Of a DNA stretch of 64,000 bases, positions 57,311 to 64,000 are shown in pieces. The notes beneath the pieces were generated by a model. That model saw only the letters and a list, made by a program, of their open reading frames with translations, was not told where the DNA came from and searched no databases. Made by a program: the position numbers and the translations under genes. This stretch comes from Inia geoffrensis (taxonomy: Eukaryota; Chordata; Mammalia; Artiodactyla; Iniidae), in the NCBI GenBank assembly GCA_036417435.1, contig CM070919.1, positions 29,017,318 to 29,081,317 of the forward strand, given 5' to 3'. The stretch's first letter is position 1; every line of letters starts with the position of its first letter.

Positions 57311-57914
57311 GTGAGATATCCAGAACATTGGCTGAGCATTATGTGCCCAGGTTTGTCCTAAGTATTTTGCTCTTGGGAAGCGTAAACATGGAATTCATGA
57401 GAATATTTTTCTGTGCTGAGGGGTTCATGGTGGAGAGGGTGAAAAATAGGTACAGGAAAGTTGCCTAGGCTTCATGTATAACGTGCGTTTTTCTTTTCAA
57501 AGGTATCTGCAGCAAGAAGGGAATTTTCCATATGTTGTCCTCTCTGCTATATTCTTATTTTTGATGTCTATTCAGCCTCACAAGTTACAACCATGCCACT
57601 GTTTTCTGAGAAAACCTTTGTAGATTAATCTTCTCTGAGTTTATGTTCTCCGTGTAAAAATGCTACTTGTAATAGGATGCCCAAATCTAAATAATCTTAA
57701 GCATGTACAATCAAGAAGAATTAAGAAACTATCAAGGTGTGACACTGTCATGTTTCCTTCTAATTCAGTGGGTACCAAACTGCAAAAATATATAAAGATG
57801 AAAATAAACTATTGCCCATGGATGAAGTTTTAGGACATTTATTATACATAATAGCACATGAAATGTCCAATCGTATCTTTATTTCCATAAAAAATAAGTT
57901 TCTCTTGAAAAGTC
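57311..57914. other. Unassigned AT-rich sequence
   Basis: No gene was recognised. A short L2-like phrase (tgagcattatgtgcccaggt) occurs at about 57333-57380. Confidence 0.4.
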
Positions 57915-59020
57915 TAGTCAGACTGGGAGAAAATATTTGCAAAAGACACATCTGATAAAGGACTGTTATCCAAAATATACAAGGAACTCTTACAACTCAT
58001 CAATAAGAAAACAAACTGACTAAAAATGGGCTAACAACCTTAACAGACACCTCACCAAAGACAATGGCAAATAAGCACAGGAAAAGATGCTCCACATCAC
58101 ATATCATTAGGGAAGTGCAAATTAAAACAACAATGAGACACGACTACGCACCTATTACAATGGTCAAAATCCAGAGCACTGATAACACAAAGAGCTGGGG
58201 AAGATGTGGAGCAACGGGAACTCTCGTTCACTGCTGGTGGGAGTGCAACATGGTGCAGCCACTTTGGAAGACAGTTTGGCAGCTTCTTACAAAACGAAAC
58301 ATACTCTCATCATATAATATATCAGTCATACTCCTTGGTATCTACTCAAAGGTGTTGAAAACTTATGTCCACACAAAAACATGCACACAAATGTTTATAG
58401 CAGATATATTCATAACTGCCAAAACCTGGAGGCAACTGAGATGTCCTTCAGCAGGTGATGGATAAACTATGAAACATCCAGACAATGGAATATTATTCAG
58501 CAATAAAAAGAAATGAGCTGTCAAACCATGAAAAAATATGGAGGAGGCTTAAGTTCATGTGACGAAGTGAATGAAGCCAAACTGAAAGGCTGTATGCTGT
58601 ATTATTCCAACTATGTGACATTCTATAAAAAGCAAAATTATGGACACAGTAAAAGAACGATAGTGGTTACCAGGATTTGGGGGGGCGAGGGGGAAGGAAG
58701 GATGAATAGGCTGGGCAAAAAAGGTTTTTCAGGGCAGTGAAACTATTATGTAAGATACTGTAATGGTGGATACATGTCATCCTACATTCGACCAAACCCA
58801 TAGAATGTACACCACCAAGATGTTGTAAACTGATGTAACCTATGGACTTTGGGTGATAATGATGTGTCAAAATAGGTTCATGGGTTATAAAATAATACGT
58901 ATCAGCTGGTGGGGTTGTTGATAATGGGGGACAGGGGGTGTATGGGAAATCTTACACCTTCTGCTCATTTTTGCGGTGACCCTAAAACTACTCTAAAAAA
59001 TAAAGTCCATTAAAATACAT
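57915..59020 (+). mobile_element. Old L1 ORF2 end and 3'UTR
   Basis: From cagactgggagaaaatattt through gataaaggactgttatccaa, acctcaccaaagacaatggc, ggaactctcgttcactgctg and atggaatattattcagcaat to a 3'UTR with atagtggttaccaggatttg, ctgatgtaacctatggactt and taaaaaataaagtcc, this is a collinear old L1. The 133-codon frame at 58064-58465 is its residual ORF2. 5'-truncated. Confidence 0.8.
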
Positions 59021-59329
59021 AAGCTTCTCACTTTTGTCAATTACTTTAAAAAATAAAGTCTTTAAAAATCCCCTCTAATCTATAAATGCATACTGAATTA
59101 CAAAAACAAAATATCAAATTAGGGTTTACAATATATGTCCAACCAAAAAACATAATCATGGACTTCTGCTTTCATGAACAATCATCTGTGGTAGAAAATG
59201 CTCTCTTGTAGTAAACAACTAGTAAGCTACACAGGATATATTAAACTGATTTTTTTCATTATTTGGGCAAAAGACAAATACAGGGTTGTCATTCTCGAGA
59301 GAAAAGAAACCAATGAAATAAATCTTATG

Positions 59330-61450
59330 CCAGCCCCTTAAGGCTAGGAGAAAGCTTTAAAGCCAGAGTACAAGGGGAAAAACAAAAACAAAACCAAAAA
59401 ACAGAAAAGCTAACTAATAGAGCCCAAAGTTCTCTGAGTCTAGGAGACAGAGATCAGAATTCACTGAGGCAGAGCGTGTTAGATTTTGGGGGATGAGAAC
59501 ATCAGAGGGGAGACAGGTGGAAGGAAAGAGAACTTTAGAGATATGCAAAAGAATTCCTGAATTTTTGTCTGTTTAATCCAGCACATGTGAGGTGAAATTC
59601 AATGATGCTAGAGAAAAACCCCCAGAGCCACAAAGAGCTGGAAAAATTCTGTATCCAACCTGACAGAATGTAGAGACCCTGAAATACACACAGCACCTAG
59701 TGGAATTCTCCCAAAGACAATAGCAGGCAACGTTAGCTCCAGGATAAGCATCCTCTGGCTCGGCCCTGAGGAAGCTTAAAATAAGCACCGCATGGGTGAA
59801 ACTGACTCTAAGGTATCGGAGTTTCTGAACAAAGCTCAACACCATTAAAGGAACAGAACAAAACTCAGTACCCAGCAGTGTAAAATCATAATGTCTGTCA
59901 TCCAATAAAATATTACCAGGCATATGAAGGGACAGAAATATATGACCCATAACCAGGAGATAAATCAGTAATAAAATGAGAGAAATGACAGAGATGATAA
60001 AATTAGTAGATGTGGTAGTTAGCAAAGCCAGTATAAATATGATCCACATGCTCAAGAACGTAGAAGAAAACATGAGCATGTTGAGGAAAAACATTGGAAA
60101 ACATACTCGTAAAAATCTAAGTTGAACTTCTAGAGATGAAAACTTAACATCTAAAATAAAAAGTACACTGGGTATGATGGACAGAGGATTAAAAACACAG
60201 AATAAAACATGAGTGAATTTGAAGAAATAGCAATAGAAACTCTCAAAAATTAAACACACAGAAAGAAAAGACTGAATTAAAATGAACAGAGTATCACTGA
60301 CCTACGGTAAAATATAAGGCAGTCAAAAATACATACAATTTGAGCCCTAGGAGGAGAGAAGGAGCTGAAAACAAAAAAATATGTATACATTTAAAGAAAT
60401 AGTGGATAGAAACTTATTTGATGAATAGTATAATCTTACAGATCGAAGAATTTAACAACCTCCAACCACAAAAACATAAGAAAATTCCACAAACATGTAT
60501 CATAATAAAATTGCTGAAGAACAGTAATAAAAATGAAGATCTAAAAAGCAGACAGTATAAAGGTGGAGGGGATAACTTACTTTTAGATTTAAAAAATAAG
60601 AATTATCACAGACTTCTCATGAGAAACTGTACAGGCTACAAAACAATGGAGCAACAATTTTTAGAGTACTAAAAGACAGAAGTCTGTATCTAGTAAAAAT
60701 ACATTTAAAAAACTAGTCAAAAAGGGGCATTTTTAGACACAGTAAAGCTGAGAGAAGTCATCACCATCACATGTACTACAAGAATATCATAAAGGGTACT
60801 TCAAGCCAAAAGAAAAAGCTTAAGGGATGAAAAGTTGTAACTAATCAAAACATCATAAATATTTTGAATGTGGCTAAATATTATAAAATACATTCCTCCC
60901 CAGTTTTGAAATCTCTAAAAGATAACTGACAATTTAATGAAAAAATAAGATCAATGTATTATAGGGCTTAAACATGTGTAAAAATAGTAAAATGTTTGAC
61001 AACAATAGCATAAAGGATGGGAGCGGGGAAATATAAATATGCTTCTATAATGTTCTTACAATATATGTGAAATGGTATAATGTTATTTGAAGATTAATTG
61101 TGTGTGATTGGTTAAAGGGGTATATTATAAATCCTAGAGCAGCCACTATTAAAATACAACAAGATGAAACAAGGAAACAATTACAGCTAATAAGCCAATT
61201 GTAAAGAAAAAAACTGAAAATAGGCTCAATCTATCAAAAAAGCAGAGAAAAAGAAAAAAAAATAATTGAAAAAACAGAAAACAGATAGCAAGATATGCAT
61301 AAGTACATTAAATATAAATAGTCTATGCAACTCAACAAAATTCAGAGATTGTTGGGTTGCATGAAAAAGCACACCTTAACCATTTGTTGCTTTCAAGAAA
61401 CTAACTTTCCATACGAAGACACAAATAGGTTAAAAGGATGGACAAACATG
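59330..61450 (+). mobile_element. Old L1 5' part: ORF1 remnant and inter-ORF region
   Basis: The ORF1 part is recognisable from ccaataaaatattaccaggc, atatgacccataaccaggag, gaaatgacagagatgataaa, catgctcaagaacgtagaag and gttgaacttctagagatgaa. It continues to the C-terminal block (aagctgagagaagtcatcac). Inter-ORF sequence follows (aacatgtgtaaaaatagtaa, agcataaaggatgggagcgg, ttaaatataaatagtctatg) up to the ORF2 start. No frame survives in sense. The 228-codon frame on the opposite strand at 59573-60259 is antisense to ORF1. It may be a partner of the 3' piece at 57915-59020, but the order is reversed. Confidence 0.7.
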
Positions 61451-61994
61451 TAACCAAAGTACCTCATCTATGTCATGATCCCTTTATTTGCTTGCAGACA
61501 TACTACTAGGGAGAACCCAAGTCTCCACATTGTAGTTGATTGTCTTTCCAAGATGTGTCTAACAAAGGACTTGTATCTTATGTAAAAATCTCTTATGAAT
61601 CAATTATGAGAAGGCAGGAACTCTGTAAAAAGAGTAACTCCTTTATTTGCTTGCTGGTCCACTGGAAGAGGTACACGAGATGGCCAGGCAGAATTTCTTA
61701 GCTTCGAGTTCAATAAAAATCAAATTGCATCCCAGGGCAGAAGTACTCCTTGGAAACCAGGAACTGTGTTCCAGACAGCCTACTTTTGTAGGTTCGAGAA
61801 ACACAGATTTTGGCATTGGATCACAAGATGTGGCCACCACATAACTAGGCTAATTGGTTCTCCTCAACAAAAAGAAATTGCTCTTCAGCCTCAAGGAATC
61901 TAGTTATTGAAGAATTCCAGACCTGGCACCTGTCAGAAGTGACCTCATGGTCTTCTGTGTCAGTTGGTAGACACTTATTGAGAACAGGGTGGGC
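61451..61994. other. Unassigned sequence
   Basis: A short L1-like phrase (acaaaggacttgtatcttat) occurs at 61562. The remainder, including 65-codon frames on both strands at 61643-61844, was not recognised. Confidence 0.4.
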
Positions 61995-62422
61995 TACACA
62001 CATATATACTGCAAAATGTTTACCACAGTACAGTTAATTAATACATTATTTATGTCACGTAATTAGCACCATGTTGTCCTTGCTATTAGAGGAAGAACAT
62101 CAAATCTCTTTCACAGCAACTTTCAAATGTGCAGTATTGTTAACTATAGTCACCATGCTGTATGTTGGATCCCTGGAACTTACCCGTCTTATAACTGCAA
62201 GTTTGCACACTGACCAACGTCACCACATTTCCCCCACACTTCAGTCCCTGTCAACCACCATTCTCCTCTCTATTTATATGAGTTCAATGTTTTAAAATTC
62301 CACATATCAGACTAGCTATCATACAGTATATGTATTCCTCTGTCTAACTTACCATAATACATTCAAAGTCCATCCATGTTGTGATAAGTGGCAAGATCTC
62401 CTTCTTTCTTAAGGCTGAATAA

Positions 62423-62494
<72 letters not shown>

Positions 62495-62840
62495 CATACA
62501 CACACACACATTTTCTTTTCCATTCATTCAACAATGGACACATAGGCTGTTTCCATATATATATTTTGGCTATTGTAAATAATGCTGCAATGAACATGGA
62601 CATGCAGATATCACTTTGACATAATGCTTTTATCTTCTTTGGATATATAATCAGACAGGAAATTGCTGAATCACATGGTAGTTCAATTTTTAACTGAGGA
62701 ACCTCCACAGTATTCCAGAGTGGATGAACCAATTTACATTCCTACCAACAGTGAACCAAGGTCCCCTTTTCTCCACATTTTTTAAGCATGTGTTATTTCT
62801 TATTTTTTTGATGATGGTCATTCTGCTGGATATGATTTTT
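61995..62840 (-). mobile_element. L1 3' end with ORF2 C-terminus, antisense
   Basis: Antisense L1 order: tattgttaactatagtcacc, gttggatccctggaacttac, acttcagtccctgtcaacca, agtccatccatgttgtgat, aaggctgaataatatttata, then past a microsatellite gacacataggctgtttccat and agtggatgaaccaatttaca. An (AT)n/(CA)n microsatellite has expanded inside the ORF2 end. Confidence 0.8.
62426..62510. repeat. Compound (TA)n / (CA)n microsatellite
   Basis: About 32 TA units (62426-62490) run into catacataca and a (CA)n run up to 62510. The seed is the short tatttat stretch of the L1. It is strongly self-complementary. Confidence 0.95.
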
Positions 62841-63230
62841 AATCAATAACTTAACCTTCAATGTAAAATAACAACAACAACAAAAAGAGCAAATTAAACA
62901 CAGGGTGAGGAGGATGATGGAAATAGAAAGAGAAACAACTGATGAATTATAAAGCATAAAAATAACAGAATAACAATCAAAACAAGAGGTGACAGATCAG
63001 TATAGTGGCTAACGGCAGTGAGTACTTTCTTAAGAAGAGCGTAAATAAACTTTCTCAATTGAGTAGAATATTCCAAGTCCTGATAAAGTGGTGGTTACCT
63101 GGCTGTATAAGTTTGTAGAACTTCATCCATGTTTAACAGCTGGGCATTTCACTGCATATAAATTTTCCCAGAATAAAACCAATAAATCACATACAGGAAA
63201 ATACCATATGAATGGTTGTTGACTTCCCAT
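62841..63230. other. AT-rich spacer
   Basis: No gene was recognised. A short (AAC)n run lies at 62869-62884. Confidence 0.45.
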
Positions 63231-63240
63231 CAAAAACAAT

Positions 63241-63456
63241 GGGGGGCTTCCCTGGTGGCACAGTGGTTGGGAGTCCGCCTGCCGATGCAGGGGACATGGG
63301 TTCGTGCCCTGGTCTGGGAAGATCCCACATGCCACAGAGTGGCTGGGCCCGTGAGCCATGGCCACTGAGCCTGCGCGTCCAGAGCCTGTGCTCCGCAACG
63401 GGAGAGGCCACAACAGTGAGAGGCCCGCGTACCGCAAAAAAAACCAAAACCAAAAC
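63241..63456 (+). mobile_element. CHR-2 SINE with (AAAACC)n tail
   Basis: A full copy ending cgtaccgcaaaaaaaa, followed by repeated aaaacc units. The target duplication caaaaacaat is perfect (63231-63240 and 63457-63466). Confidence 0.95.
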
Positions 63457-63648
63457 CAAAAACAATAGGGACAGTATATTTAAATTGTTGAAAGAAAGAG
63501 AACGTCAACTCAGATTTATATATGCAGCAAAAATAGCCTTAAATAATGGAAATAAATAAGACATTGCCAAACAATGGAAGACAGACAGAATCCACTGCAG
63601 TAGAGTTAACCATTCTACTGCATTTTTAAATGTTAAAAGACATCTTTA

Positions 63649-63824
63649 GGGCTTCCCTGGTGGTGCAGTGGTTGAGAATCTGCCTGCTGATGCAGAGGAC
63701 ACGGGTTCGTGCCCTGGTCCGGGAGGATCCCACATGCCGCGGAGCAGCTGGGCCTGTGAGCCATGACCGCTGGGCCTGCGCGTCCGGAACGGGAGAGGCC
63801 ACAACAGTGAGAGGCCCGCGTACC

Positions 63825-63858
<34 letters not shown>
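63649..63858 (+). mobile_element. CHR-2 SINE with internal deletion
   Basis: A copy with a long A tail in which cgtccgg is joined directly to aacgggagagg, losing about 16 bp (agcctgtgctccgc). The target duplication aaaagacatcttta is perfect on both sides. Confidence 0.95.
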
Positions 63859-63860
<2 letters not shown>

Positions 63861-64000
63861 CATCTTTAAGCTGAAAGAAATGAAAACAGATGGTATGTGG
63901 AATCTTCTAGAAGGAATGAAGAGCACCAGAAATAAAAAAATAAAGAAAGAAGAAAATTCCTTAGTAAAATATAGTATCAATTAATAACAGGAAGCTTGAC

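Noticed and set aside
59573..60259. A 228-codon hydrophobic open frame on the minus strand, the longest ATG-initiated frame outside the 296-codon L1 ORF2 frame and the 229-codon L1/SINE frame
   Set aside because: It lies exactly antisense to a recognisable old L1 ORF1. Antisense of A-rich L1 coding sequence gives Phe/Leu/Ile-rich translations that mimic membrane proteins.
61643..61844. Mirror open frames of 65 codons on both strands
   Set aside because: No similarity I recognise. Overlapping frames of equal length on both strands indicate stop-poor composition, not coding.
62388..62732. Tyr-Ile repeat peptides on both strands
   Set aside because: Translation of the (TA)n microsatellite within an antisense L1.

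Overview
The window is mammalian nuclear DNA from a cetacean, probably a toothed whale or dolphin. Ten copies of the CHR-2 type tRNA-derived SINE are present (5' end reading gggcttccctggtggcgcag, 3' end gtaccgc followed by an A tail), together with five copies of the older CHR-1/CHR-long type. As I know these families, CHR SINEs belong to whales, hippopotamus and ruminants, and an abundance of CHR-2 points to whales. There is no bacterial or viral gene content. I found no intact host protein-coding gene, exon series, tRNA, rRNA or snRNA gene. The window reads as an intergenic region or a very large intron made of layered transposable elements.

Layout. 1-5 kb: old L1 pieces and MaLR-type LTR material, including a stretch of MaLR internal sequence. 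6-9 kb: a CHR-1 SINE, a MIR, and an old L1 whose 5' half is inverted against its 3' half (twin-priming structure), later hit by a SINE. 11-14 kb: an LTR cluster with three ERV LTRs and an MLT2-like LTR split by a solo LTR. 16-20 kb: an ancient L1 that received a younger 5'-truncated L1 (17181-19011) and then a SINE. 20-35 kb: SINEs, L1 3' ends, L2/MIR pieces, an MLT1-like LTR and two more LTRs. 35-38 kb: a hAT-type non-autonomous transposon with a perfect 8-bp target duplication, a MER5-like element split by a SINE, and a decayed acidic ORF that may be piggyBac-like. 41-44 kb: old L1, a (CA)n tract and a young L1 3' end. 44.25-44.73 kb, minus strand: a processed pseudogene of ANAPC16. 46.5-52.6 kb: a near full-length but dead L1 with 5'UTR, ORF1, ORF2 and 3'UTR, interrupted by an antisense SINE and apparently carrying a 64-bp 3' transduction. 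54-64 kb: more L1, L2 and MIR remnants, an (AT)n/(CA)n compound microsatellite and two SINEs at the right edge.

The only recognisable coding information is dead: L1 ORF1 and ORF2 remnants, the ANAPC16 retrocopy and possibly a transposase N-terminus. The main value of the window is the order of insertion that nesting and target-site duplications allow one to read. I did not find a convincing undescribed biological system. Boundaries of old repeats are estimates by eye, and family names are from memory, not from a search.
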